A DNA stretch of 16,391 nt from contig JABFXB010000527.1 in NCBI GenBank assembly GCA_013361975.1, positions 1 to 16,391 on the forward strand, written 5' to 3'. Below the pieces are notes generated by a model. That model was not told where the DNA came from, did not search any database, and saw nothing but the letters and a program-made list of their open reading frames with translations. Position numbers and translations under genes: made by a program. Every line of letters begins with the position of its first letter. Position 1 is the first letter of the stretch. This document shows positions 6,946 through 14,215 of this stretch, in pieces. This DNA comes from Dermatophilaceae bacterium (GTDB taxonomy: Bacteria; Actinomycetota; Actinomycetes; Actinomycetales; Dermatophilaceae).

Positions 6946-7775
6946 CCGACTCTCTCCCGGGACGGTCACGTCGGCTCGACGACGCCTTCCTGACCGCGGG
7001 GTCGTCCTCGTTCACCGAGTTCGTCTCCGCCTACCGGCCCGAGCTGCTGCCCGCTGGCCGGCGCCTGCCGTCGGGGGCCACCCTCGAGGCCCCGCACGGC
7101 ACGACGATCGTGACGCTGCTCTACGACGGCGGGGTGCTCATGGCCGGTGACCGCCGCGCCACGATGGGCAACGTCATCGCCAACCGCGACATGGAGAAGG
7201 TCTTCGCCGCCGACGAGTACAGCGTCGTCGGCATCGCCGGCACGGCAGGCATCGCGATCGAGCTCGTCCGGCTCTACCAGGTCGAGCTCGAGCACTACGA
7301 GAAGATCGAGGGCGCGATCATGTCGCTCGAGGGCAAGGCGAACCGCCTGGCCTCGATGATCCGCGGCAACCTCGGGCTCGCCATGCAGGGCCTGACGGTC
7401 GTGCCGACCTACGCCGGCTTCGACCTCGACTCGGCCACCGGTCGCATCTACTCCTACGACGTGACCGGCGGCTGCTACGTCGAGGGCGGCCACCACTCGA
7501 CGGGTTCCGGCTCGGTCTTCGCGCGCGGCGCGCTGAAGAAGCTGTGGCGACCCGGTCTCGACGAGCAGCAGGCGGTCTCGGTCGCCATCGAGGCGCTCTA
7601 CGACGCGGCCGACGACGACTCGGCCACGGGCGGGCCCGACCTCGGCCGGCAGATCTGGCCCACCGTCGCCCTCGTCGACCACGCCGGTGCCCGGTTCGTG
7701 GCCCAGGACGTCCTCGAGGGACACGTCGAACGGGTCGTGGCCGCGCGGCGCGACAACCCGGGAGGTGCCCGATGA
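6942..7775 (+). CDS. prcB: Proteasome core beta subunit PrcB (with propeptide)
   Basis: The 277-aa precursor of the N-terminal-nucleophile beta subunit that forms the two inner heptameric rings of the 20S core. The propeptide runs to Gly53, and self-cleavage in PHG|TTIVTL exposes Thr54 as the catalytic Thr1. In mature numbering Asp17 (AGDRRAT) and Lys33 (DMEKVF) are both present, as is SGSGS (the conserved SGS region). Mature length is 224 aa, propeptide 53 aa, close to the mycobacterial protein. The start is GTG 6942, inside the pup stop (GTGA). No separate promoter is visible. Its own stop overlaps the prcA ATG (ATGA, 7772-7775), so both subunits should be made in balanced amounts. Confidence 0.98.
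   Translation: MTDSLPGRSRRLDDAFLTAGSSSFTEFVSAYRPELLPAGRRLPSGATLEAPHGTTIVTLLYDGGVLMAGDRRATMGNVIANRDMEKVFAADEYSVVGIAGTAGIAIELVRLYQVELEHYEKIEGAIMSLEGKANRLASMIRGNLGLAMQGLTVVPTYAGFDLDSATGRIYSYDVTGGCYVEGGHHSTGSGSVFARGALKKLWRPGLDEQQAVSVAIEALYDAADDDSATGGPDLGRQIWPTVALVDHAGARFVAQDVLEGHVERVVAARRDNPGGAR
7760..7765 (+). promoter_or_regulatory. Shine-Dalgarno of prcA inside the prcB 3' end
   Basis: GGGAGG, 6 nt before ATG 7772, lies within the last codons of prcB. It fixes the prcA start and suggests reinitiation plus direct ribosome loading to match alpha to beta. Confidence 0.75.
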
Positions 7776-8575
7776 GCATGCCGTTCTACGTCCCGCCCGA
7801 GCAGGTCATGAAGGACAGGGCCGACTTCGCGCGCAAGGGGATTGCCCGTGGTCGCTCGGTCGTGGTCGTCGGCTACGACCGCGGCATCGCGTTCGTCGCC
7901 GAGAACCCGTCGCGGGCGCTGCACAAGGTGTCGGAGATCTACGACCGCATCGCCTTCGCCGCCGTCGGCCGCTACAACGAGTTCGAGAGCCTGCGCGTCG
8001 CCGGCATCCGCTACGCCGACCTGCGCGGCTACTCCTACGACCGCACCGACGTCACGGCCCGCGCGCTCGCCAACACGTACGCCCAGACGCTCGGCGCCGT
8101 CTTCACCCAGGAGTCCAAGCCGTTCGAGATCGAGATCGTCGTCGCCGAGGTCGGCCTCGACAGCGAGAGCGACCAGATCTTCCGGCTCACCTACGACGGG
8201 TCGGTCGCCGACGAGCGCGGCTTCGTGGCGATGGGCGGTGCCAGTGACGCGGCCGAGGAGCGGCTGAGCACTGCCTGGCGCCCCGGCATGGGCCTGAGCG
8301 ACGTGCTGCGGCTGGCCGTCGACGTCCTCGGTGCCGGCGACAACGGCGAGCGCCGGACGCTCGACGCCGCGCAGCTCGAGGTGGCCGTCCTCGACCGCGA
8401 CCGGCCCCGCCGCTCGTTCCGCCGGATCGTCGGGCCCCTGCTCTCGCGGCTCATCGAGCCGCGAGAGACCACCGAGGTCCCGGCCGAGGCGCTGGGTGGA
8501 CCGGGGGCGAGCCCCGAGGCACCGGCCGGTGGCCCGGCCCCGGGAGACGAGCCGGAAAGCCCGACCCAGCCCTAG
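7772..8575 (+). CDS. prcA: Proteasome core alpha subunit PrcA
   Basis: The 267-aa subunit forms the outer, gating rings of the 20S core. The N-terminus MSMPFYVPPEQVMKDRADFARKG is the actinobacterial alpha-subunit gate and H0 helix, followed by GRSVVVVGYDRGIAFVAENPS. Lys52 (HKVSEIYDR) is at the position that, in the mycobacterial protein, lines the pocket for the C-terminal tail of the ring ATPase. There is no N-terminal catalytic Thr, as expected for alpha. The body of the fold ends near residue 235; the last ~30 residues are a Pro/Gly/Ala-rich tail (PGASPEAPAGGPAPGDE), probably disordered. It is the last gene of the operon: 118 nt after its stop comes a strong terminator. Confidence 0.97.
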   Translation: MSMPFYVPPEQVMKDRADFARKGIARGRSVVVVGYDRGIAFVAENPSRALHKVSEIYDRIAFAAVGRYNEFESLRVAGIRYADLRGYSYDRTDVTARALANTYAQTLGAVFTQESKPFEIEIVVAEVGLDSESDQIFRLTYDGSVADERGFVAMGGASDAAEERLSTAWRPGMGLSDVLRLAVDVLGAGDNGERRTLDAAQLEVAVLDRDRPRRSFRRIVGPLLSRLIEPRETTEVPAEALGGPGASPEAPAGGPAPGDEPESPTQP

Positions 8576-8692
8576 GCGTACGCGGTCGGTGGAGGTTCCC
8601 CGCAGAGGTGCGCGGTCCCGTCGGCGGTGCCCGATGCACGCCGCACTCGTGACGGAGCGCCGCACCCCTGTCGCGACGTCCCACGCCTGATC

Positions 8693-8733
8693 ACGACGGA
8701 GGCCGCCCACCTCCAGGTGGGCGGCCTCGTCGT
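8693..8733. terminator. Strong bidirectional intrinsic-type terminator between prcA and the filP-like gene
   Basis: Near-perfect inverted repeat: the left arm 8693-8712 pairs with 8715-8733 around a 2-nt CC loop, giving 19 pairs with a single bulged G at the base. The inner 12 pairs (GGCCGCCCACCT and complement) are uninterrupted. It sits between convergent genes and reads almost the same on both strands. A true U-tract is absent (TCGTCGTT follows on the plus side), as is common in high-GC actinobacteria. Confidence 0.85.
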
Positions 8734-8751
8734 TCCGGTGAGGGTGCGGCT

Positions 8752-9915
8752 TCAGCGGCGTGACGCGCCGACCCTGCGGTCCTCGGCCTCGTCAGCCTCG
8801 TCGGCCTCGTCAGCCTTGTCAGCGGAGGCGTCGGGATGGTGGGCGTCCGCGTCGTCGGCATCCGACTCGTCGTCGGAGTCGCCGTCCGAGTCCTCGTCGG
8901 CCACCTGACCCACCGGCTTGCCCGGCGCCCCGGCAGCCGGGAGCACCTGGGTGGCGTCGGCGGGAGGAGCGGGCTGGGCGGGCTTGTCGGGAGTGCCGAG
9001 GGTGTCGACGAGCGCCCCGCCGCCCAGGGTGGCGAGCATCTGGCGGACGTTGCCGAGCTGGGCCGTGATGGCGTCGCGCTGGGCCGAGGCGGCGGCGAGC
9101 TCGCGGTCGGACTCCTCGCGCAGGCGCGAGGCGTGGTCGCGGGCCTCGGAGACGATCTGGTCCGCCTGCGCCTGGGCGTTCTCGAGCAGGCGCTCGGCGC
9201 GGGCGCGCATCTCCTGGGCGTCGTGCTCGGCGCGCTCGGTGAGCTGACGCAGGCGCGTCTCGCTCTCGGCGAGGGCGGCGTCCTGCTGCTGGCGGCGCAC
9301 CTCGAACTCGAGATCGGCGGCCTCGCGACGGGCAGCGAGCTTGACCTCGAGCTCGGCGGAGGCGGTCGAGGCCTTGAGCCGGTGCGCCTCGAACTCGGCG
9401 GCGGCCTCCTGACGCTGTGCGGCGGTGACGCTCTGCGCCTCGGCGACGATGGCCTGGGCTTCGCGGTTGGCCTGGGCGATGATGCGCACCGACTCCTCGT
9501 CGGCACGGGCACGCGCCTGTTCCGCGTAGGTGCCGGTGGTGCTCTTGAGGTCGTTGGCGGCACGGTTGGCACGCTCGCGGATCTCGTCGGCGTCGGCCGT
9601 GGCCCGCTTGCGCATGTCGGCGGCCTCCTCGTCGGCGAGCGAGAGGATCTGGCCGATGCGCTCACCGAGGTCGGTGAACGTCTGCGCGGGCGTGGGGCTG
9701 CTGTTCTTCTTGAGGTCGGCCATGACGCGTGACTGCTGCCCCAGCTGGCCCCGAAGGTCGGTCAGAGCGGCGTTGAGCTTGGTCAGCTCGACGCTGCGCT
9801 CGGCAGCATCCTTCTTCGCCGCCTGGAGGATGCGGTTCTGTGACTCGATGAAGGCGTCGACCTCCTCGGGCTCGTAGCCGCGGCGGGAGGACTTGAAGTG
9901 CGGTCTGTCGATCAT
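8752..9915 (-). CDS. FilP/DivIVA-like coiled-coil cytoskeletal protein
   Basis: A 387-aa, almost wholly alpha-helical protein. Residues 11-23 (RRGYEPEEVDAFI) are the DivIVA-type N-terminal motif. From about 25 to 300 it is charged heptad-like coiled coil rich in Ala, Glu, Arg and Gln, with GERIGQILSLADEEAADMRKRA near 83-104 and ELAAASAQRDAITAQLGNVRQMLATLGG toward the end. Both segments recall, from memory, the Streptomyces FilP intermediate-filament-like protein, which organises polar growth. Residues ~300-387 form a Pro/Ala linker and a very acidic tail with ADE repeats (see 8786-8821). No membrane segment or enzyme motif is present. A role as a cytoplasmic filament or polar scaffold is inferred. 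It is oriented against the proteasome genes and splits prcA from pafA, convergent with prcA and divergent from pafA. A generic DivIVA-domain protein is the alternative name. Confidence 0.82.
   Translation of the reverse strand: MIDRPHFKSSRRGYEPEEVDAFIESQNRILQAAKKDAAERSVELTKLNAALTDLRGQLGQQSRVMADLKKNSSPTPAQTFTDLGERIGQILSLADEEAADMRKRATADADEIRERANRAANDLKSTTGTYAEQARARADEESVRIIAQANREAQAIVAEAQSVTAAQRQEAAAEFEAHRLKASTASAELEVKLAARREAADLEFEVRRQQQDAALAESETRLRQLTERAEHDAQEMRARAERLLENAQAQADQIVSEARDHASRLREESDRELAAASAQRDAITAQLGNVRQMLATLGGGALVDTLGTPDKPAQPAPPADATQVLPAAGAPGKPVGQVADEDSDGDSDDESDADDADAHHPDASADKADEADEADEAEDRRVGASRR
8786..8821. repeat. 9-bp tandem repeat (4 units) in the acidic tail of the filP-like gene
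   Basis: Four in-phase copies of GCCTCGTC(A/G), the last with one change (GCCTTGTCA). On the coding (minus) strand they give the DKADEADEADEA part of the tail. Being a multiple of three, copy-number change would keep the frame. Confidence 0.85.
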
Positions 9916-10082
9916 TTCCGTCCAATGCAGGGGAGGGTGTGGGGGTCCGGCCGTGAGGGATCAGCAGCCACCATTGTGGCAGCCACATTGTCGTGCCTGT
10001 CCGGTGCGTACGTCGCGGGATGACACGCGCGACCTGTCGGACGACTCCGTCGTGATGCGGCAGGTCCGCCTAGAGTTGGTTC
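9916..10082. promoter_or_regulatory. Divergent regulatory region between the filP-like gene and pafA
   Basis: This 167-bp region must hold both promoters. The pafA -10 is at 10071-10076. For the minus gene, two near-identical direct repeats lie side by side at about 9965-9992 (ACAATGTGGCTGC and ACAATGGTGGCTGC on the minus strand), including a small hairpin GCCAC-CATT-GTGGC (9967-9980). CACAAT or GACAAT inside them could be a -10, but I cannot choose between them. The Shine-Dalgarno before ATG 9915 is weak. Confidence 0.45.
10071..10076 (+). promoter_or_regulatory. -10 element of pafA (leaderless)
   Basis: TAGAGT (TANNNT) with TGGTTC as a 6-nt spacer to ATG 10083, the same geometry as at dop. 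No Shine-Dalgarno and no clear -35 are seen, so a leaderless mRNA is predicted. Confidence 0.6.
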
Positions 10083-11474
10083 ATGGAGCGGCGGATCTTC
10101 GGGATCGAGAACGAGTACGGCGTCACCTGCACCACGCAGGGCCAGCGGCGCCTGACTCCCGACGAGGTCGCCCGCTACCTGTTCCGCCGCGTCGTCGCCT
10201 GGGGCCGCTCGAGCAACGTCTTCCTCGGCAACGGCGCGCGGCTCTACCTCGACGTCGGCTCGCACCCGGAGTACGCCACGGCCGAGTGCGACTCCGTGCG
10301 CGAGCTGGTGGTCCAGGACAAGGCGGGCGAGCGCATCCTCGAGGGGCTCGTCGAGGACGCGCAGGGACGGCTGCGCGACGACGGCGTGGAGGGCGAGATC
10401 TTCGTCTTCAAGAACAACACCGACTCCGCCGGCAACTCCTACGGCTGCCACGAGAACTACCTCTACGGGCGCACCGGTGACTTCCAGCGCGTGTCCGACA
10501 TGTTCATCCCGTTCCTCATCAGCCGGCAGATCACCTGTGGCGCCGGCAAGGTCGTCGCGACGGCGCACGGGGCCAGCTTCGCCGTGAGCCAGCGGGCCGA
10601 CCACATCTGGGAGGGCGTGTCGTCCGCGACCACCCGCAGCCGACCGATCATCAACACCCGCGACGAGCCGCACGCCGACGCCGAGAAGTACCGCCGGCTC
10701 CACGTCATCGTCGGCGACTCGAACATGTCCGAGACGACGAACCTGCTCAAGGTGGGCAGCGCCGACCTCGTGCTGCGCATGATCGAGGCCGGGGTCGTGA
10801 TGCGCGACCTGTCGATGGAGAACCCGATCCGCGCCATCCGCACGATGAGCCACGACCCGACGGGGCGCGCGACGGTGCGGCTCAACAACGGCCGCGAGAT
10901 CTCGGCCCTCGAGATGCAGCGCGAGTACCTCGACAAGGCCATCGAGTTCGTCGACCGCGAGGGCGTCAGCAGCCCCGACACCAAGCAGGTCATCGACCTG
11001 TGGGGCCGTGCGCTCGAGGCGATCGGCAGCGGCGACCTCGACGCCATCGACACCGAGATCGACTGGGTGATCAAGCACCGGCTCATCGAGCGCTACCGCG
11101 AGCGCCACGGCCTGGCGCTCACCGACGCGCGGGTGCAGCAGCTCGACCTCGCCTACCACGACATCAACCGGCGCCGCGGCCTGTTCTACCTGCTCCAGCG
11201 CCACGGCCGCACGGCGCGCGTGGCCTCCGACGTCGAGATCTTCGAGGCCAAGGTACGCCCGCCCCAGACGACCCGCGCCAAGCTGCGTGGCGACTTCATC
11301 AGGGCAGCGCAGGCGCACGGTCGCGACTTCACGGTCGACTGGGTCCACCTCAAGCTGAACGACCAGGCGCAGCGCACCGTGCTCTGCAAGGACCCGTTCC
11401 GGGCCGTCGACGAGCGGGTCGAACGGCTGATGGAGACCATCGACCGCTCGCCCACGGTCCAGCGCCCGCTCTGA
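10083..11474 (+). CDS. pafA: Pup-protein ligase PafA
   Basis: The 463-aa ligase joins the C-terminal Glu of Pup to substrate lysines through a phosphorylated-Pup intermediate, using ATP. It belongs to the glutamine-synthetase-like fold shared with Dop. Visible: GIENEYG (7-13) with metal/ATP glutamates; GARLYLDVGSHPEYATAE (51-68) with the catalytic Asp57; KNNTDSAGNSYGCHENYL; PIINTRDEPHADAEKYRRLHVIVGD. It lacks the loop insertion present in the upstream Dop (its first motif is only ~45 residues from Asp57), which identifies it as the ligase. Length is close to the mycobacterial ~450 aa. The start is fixed by the family N-terminus and the -10 element. The next plus-strand gene begins 121 bp downstream. 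Confidence 0.97.
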   Translation: MERRIFGIENEYGVTCTTQGQRRLTPDEVARYLFRRVVAWGRSSNVFLGNGARLYLDVGSHPEYATAECDSVRELVVQDKAGERILEGLVEDAQGRLRDDGVEGEIFVFKNNTDSAGNSYGCHENYLYGRTGDFQRVSDMFIPFLISRQITCGAGKVVATAHGASFAVSQRADHIWEGVSSATTRSRPIINTRDEPHADAEKYRRLHVIVGDSNMSETTNLLKVGSADLVLRMIEAGVVMRDLSMENPIRAIRTMSHDPTGRATVRLNNGREISALEMQREYLDKAIEFVDREGVSSPDTKQVIDLWGRALEAIGSGDLDAIDTEIDWVIKHRLIERYRERHGLALTDARVQQLDLAYHDINRRRGLFYLLQRHGRTARVASDVEIFEAKVRPPQTTRAKLRGDFIRAAQAHGRDFTVDWVHLKLNDQAQRTVLCKDPFRAVDERVERLMETIDRSPTVQRPL

Positions 11475-11529
11475 CGGCCGGAGCCGCCAACCTGTCAACG
11501 CGCTGTGCAGCGCCCACAAGGGCGGGCGT

Positions 11530-11535
11530 TACAGT
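11530..11535 (+). promoter_or_regulatory. Candidate -10 element of the FKBP lipoprotein gene
   Basis: TACAGT fits TANNNT, which would put a start near 11542 and a leader of about 54 nt before GTG 11596. There is no convincing -35, and read-through from pafA is equally possible. Confidence 0.35.
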
Positions 11536-11595
11536 GACGGGGATTTGCCCAGCGGGACCTCCACACCCGCCCGCCCCCGACCGAAAGTCTCACCT

Positions 11596-12588
11596 GTGCG
11601 TCACAACCGAACGGCCGTCCACACGGCCGCTGCCCTGTTCGCTGCCCTCGGGCTGACCACCGTCGCGGCCTGCGGGTCGACCCCGAGCGGCTCCACCGGC
11701 TCGGGGACCACCGCCCCCGCCTCGGTCGCGCTGGCCGGTGTGAGCGCCACCGGCGCCGTCGACCTCAAGACCGCCCCGAAGGTGACGCTCGGCAAGACGC
11801 CGATCAGCTCCAAGACCGTCGAGCACAAGGTGCTGACGCCGGGCAGCGGCAAGGCCGCCACCAAGGCCGACACCGTGAGCCTGCGCGCCCTCATCTACAA
11901 CGGCACCAGCGGCAAGGTGCTCGACGACGGCTACGCCGCCGGCCGCAAGGCGGAGGGCTACCGCCTGGGTCGCGCCGACCTCATCGCCGGCTTCACCGAA
12001 GGCCTCGTCGGCGCCACGAAGGGTGGGCGCATCGCCTTCACCATCCCGCCCGAGAAGGGTTTCGGCTCCGCCGGCAACCAGCAGCTCGGCGTCAAGGGCA
12101 CCGACACCATCGTCGTCGTCGCCGACATCGCCGACGTGCACACACCGATCGCGAAGGTCGACGGCACGCAGACCGCTGCGCCCGCCGGTCTGCCGACGGT
12201 CGAGTTCAAGAACGGCCCGACGAAGGAGCCGACGGTCACGATCCCGAAGACGGCGGCGCCCACGACGACGCAGCAGGCGACCCTGATCGAAGGCACCGGC
12301 GCGACGGTCCAGAAGGGCCAGACCATCAGTGCGCAGTACCACGGTGTGCTCTGGAAGGACGGCAGCGTCTTCGACTCGTCCTGGCAGCGTGGGGCCGCGG
12401 CCGACTTCCCGATCGGCGTCGGCGGCGTCATCCCCGGTTGGGACAAGACGCTCGTGGGCAAGAAGGTGGGGAGCCGCGTGCTGATCGTCATCCCGCCGAA
12501 GGACGGCTACGGCAACGCCGGCAGCCCGCCCAAGATCTCGGGCAAGGACACGCTGGTGTTCGTCGTCGACATCCTCGACGCGTACTGA
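11596..12588 (+). CDS. Lipoprotein with two FKBP-type peptidyl-prolyl isomerase domains
   Basis: A 330-aa exported protein. The N-terminus MRHNRTAVHTAAALFAALGL is a lipoprotein signal peptide ending in the lipobox VAAC, so Cys26 should be lipidated and the protein anchored outside the membrane. A Ser/Gly/Thr linker follows. FKBP domain 1 (~75-182) is degenerate: the YHG, FDSS and VIPGW positions read LRA, LDDG and LIAGF. FKBP domain 2 (~228-330) is complete: YHG (248-250), FDSSW (259-263), VIPGWD (278-283), GYG (304-306). Only domain 2 is likely to isomerise Xaa-Pro bonds; domain 1 may hold clients. Start GTG 11596 is chosen because it places a short basic n-region before the hydrophobic core. 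The ATG at 11545 in frame would add 17 unlikely residues. FKBP genes commonly neighbour pafA in actinobacteria. Confidence 0.92.
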   Translation: MRHNRTAVHTAAALFAALGLTTVAACGSTPSGSTGSGTTAPASVALAGVSATGAVDLKTAPKVTLGKTPISSKTVEHKVLTPGSGKAATKADTVSLRALIYNGTSGKVLDDGYAAGRKAEGYRLGRADLIAGFTEGLVGATKGGRIAFTIPPEKGFGSAGNQQLGVKGTDTIVVVADIADVHTPIAKVDGTQTAAPAGLPTVEFKNGPTKEPTVTIPKTAAPTTTQQATLIEGTGATVQKGQTISAQYHGVLWKDGSVFDSSWQRGAAADFPIGVGGVIPGWDKTLVGKKVGSRVLIVIPPKDGYGNAGSPPKISGKDTLVFVVDILDAY

Positions 12589-12650
12589 GCACTCGCCGCC
12601 CGCCCGACCCGACCGCACGCAGGACCCCACCACCGAAAGGGACACGCAGC

Positions 12651-13037
12651 ATGGCACTCGACCCGAACCGCACCAAGCCCGAGATCGACTTCCCGGAGGG
12701 TGACGCCCCGGCCGACCTCGTCGTCGAGGACCTCATCGAGGGTGACGGCCGCGAGGCCAGGGCCGGCGACACGGTGAGCGCCCACTACGTCGGAGTCGCG
12801 CACTCGACAGGTGAGGAGTTCGACTCGTCGTGGAACCGCGGTGCGCCGCTCGACTTCCGCCTCGGTGTCGGCATGGTCATCCCGGGCTGGGACAAGGGCA
12901 TCGAGGGCATGAAGGTCGGCGGCCGACGCAAGCTGACGATCCCCTCGCACCTCGCCTACGGCGAGCGCGGTGCCGGCGGCGCCATCAAGCCCGGCGAGAC
13001 GCTCATCTTCGTCGTCGACCTGGATGACGTGAAGTAG
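12651..13037 (+). CDS. Single-domain FKBP-type peptidyl-prolyl cis-trans isomerase
   Basis: A 128-aa cytoplasmic FKBP with no signal peptide. Active-site residues are complete: Tyr46 (HYVG), Phe57-Asp58 (EEFDSSWNRG), VIPGW (76-80) and Tyr103 (LAYGERG), ending in GETLIFVVDLDDV as family members do. It catalyses cis-trans isomerisation of Xaa-Pro bonds in folding proteins. ATG 12651 has GAAAGGGA (12635-12642) 8 nt upstream. It follows the tandem-FKBP lipoprotein by 62 bp, so one paralogue works inside and one outside the cell, and both may share an mRNA. Its last 35 bp overlap, antisense, the 3' end of the DUF3866 gene. Confidence 0.96.
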   Translation: MALDPNRTKPEIDFPEGDAPADLVVEDLIEGDGREARAGDTVSAHYVGVAHSTGEEFDSSWNRGAPLDFRLGVGMVIPGWDKGIEGMKVGGRRKLTIPSHLAYGERGAGGAIKPGETLIFVVDLDDVK

Positions 13038-14139
13038 GGGAAACCAGCTCAGCAGCGAAACGCCCCGCGACGGCCGCGCCGAGGAAACCGGCGCGGTCGT
13101 CGTCGTATCCGCGGCCCATCGTGCGCAGCGGCACCGGGGTCTTTCGCAGTGCGGGCTCGAGGCCGTCGCACCCCACCTCGTGCAGCCGCAGCCGCCCGCC
13201 GCTCGAATCGCACAGCTCACGCGCCTGGGCGAGCACGCGTGCGCCGATGTCGGCGAGGTCGCCGTCGAGCCGTGGCACGGGCACCTCGGCGGGCACGAGC
13301 GACACGCGGCCGTATGCCGTCAGGCTGTGGTGCGAGACGCCGAGGTGGCGTTCGCGGGGGTCGGCCTGGGAGATGCGCAGAGAGCAGACGGGCTGACCGC
13401 CGAGAGTCCCGGCAGCGTTGACCGCCTCGCCGGCCGACGTGCCGGAGAAGCCCCAGCGGGTGCCGGTGCCGAGGTTGCCCGGGCCCTGGGCGACCACGAC
13501 GACGTCGGCGCCGACGACGTGGTGGGCGGCGAGCAGGCCGGTGTGCACGTTGACCGCCTCGAGGTCGCCGCCGAAGGCCTGGCCCACGGTGACCGATGCG
13601 GCCAGCCAACCGGCGTCACGCAGGCCGGCCACCGTGCGGGAGAAGTCGATCGGCAGTGCGCCGCCGTCGGTCATCACGTAGGCGACGCGCAAGGTCTGGT
13701 CGGTCTCGCGGATGCCGGCGAGGATCGCGGGGAGTGCCGAGTGCAGGTCGGCGACGACGACCGGCAGCCCGGTCAGGTCGTCGGCGTCGGCCAGCGTCGC
13801 GTGGTGCTCGCTGTCCTGCTCGTCGACGCCGAGCACCATCGTCTGGCTCGGCGTGTAGCGGGCCTTGACGACGTGGCCGGGCACCCGGCTGACGTCGTCG
13901 ACCGGGTCGGGCAGCGCGTCGGGGGCCGCGACCACGATCGCCAGGCCGCCCGTGCCGAGCCCGCGCTCGAGGGCGGTGGTGTTGAGCAGCACCTCGGTGC
14001 CGGTGTCCAGCGCGCCCACCGTGTCGACGTAGCCGAGGGCGCGGACGAGGTCCCCGGAGGGGACCCGGACGGCATACTCGATGGCGCCGGCCCAGCGGGA
14101 GCGCACCTCGTCGACGACACCCCGGCGCCACTGGATCAT
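13003..14139 (-). CDS. DUF3866 family protein, function unknown
   Basis: A 378-aa soluble-looking protein without signal peptide or membrane helices. I recognise the pattern of DUF3866, a conserved actinobacterial family often near pafB/tat genes. Segments likely to be conserved: RVPGHVVKARYTP (85-97); VVVADLHSALP (127-137); VMTDGGALPIDFS (155-167); GQAFGGDLEAVNVHTGL (186-202); VVAQGPGNLGTGTRWGFSG (215-233); SHHSLTAYGRV (269-279). These Gly/Asp/His-rich loops suggest an enzyme or ligand-binding protein, but I cannot name a reaction. The last 20 residues are Arg-rich and lie antisense to the FKBP gene. ATG 14139 is preceded by TAAGGT-6 nt, predicting a leaderless mRNA. It is divergent from pafB with a 76-bp gap. 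Family name is from memory; the frame is secure. Confidence 0.83.
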   Translation of the reverse strand: MIQWRRGVVDEVRSRWAGAIEYAVRVPSGDLVRALGYVDTVGALDTGTEVLLNTTALERGLGTGGLAIVVAAPDALPDPVDDVSRVPGHVVKARYTPSQTMVLGVDEQDSEHHATLADADDLTGLPVVVADLHSALPAILAGIRETDQTLRVAYVMTDGGALPIDFSRTVAGLRDAGWLAASVTVGQAFGGDLEAVNVHTGLLAAHHVVGADVVVVAQGPGNLGTGTRWGFSGTSAGEAVNAAGTLGGQPVCSLRISQADPRERHLGVSHHSLTAYGRVSLVPAEVPVPRLDGDLADIGARVLAQARELCDSSGGRLRLHEVGCDGLEPALRKTPVPLRTMGRGYDDDRAGFLGAAVAGRFAAELVSPTSRHPGRRRR

Positions 14140-14145
14140 GAGGTG

Positions 14146-14151
14146 ACCTTA
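14146..14151 (-). promoter_or_regulatory. -10 element of the DUF3866 gene (leaderless)
   Basis: On the minus strand this reads TAAGGT, then CACCTC (6 nt), then ATG 14139: the dop/pafA geometry again. There are exactly 17 nt between this box and the pafB -10 facing the other way. Confidence 0.55.
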
Positions 14152-14168
14152 TCGATCGCATGTTCGGG

Positions 14169-14174
14169 TAGCGT
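14169..14174 (+). promoter_or_regulatory. -10 element of pafB-pafC
   Basis: TAGCGT (TANNNT) predicts a start near 14181 and a leader of about 35 nt with AGGAAGG (14204-14210) 5 nt before ATG 14216. The position where its -35 would lie (14146-14151) is occupied by the DUF3866 -10. Confidence 0.5.
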
Positions 14175-14215
14175 CGGACTGCCCACCCGCGCCGCCGCCT
14201 CCCAGGAAGGTCTCG

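Noticed and set aside
9912..11519. 535-codon minus-strand frame opposite pafA
   Set aside because: Shadow of pafA; no recognisable motif. Only its last 20 codons, as a possible leader ORF, are kept as a finding.
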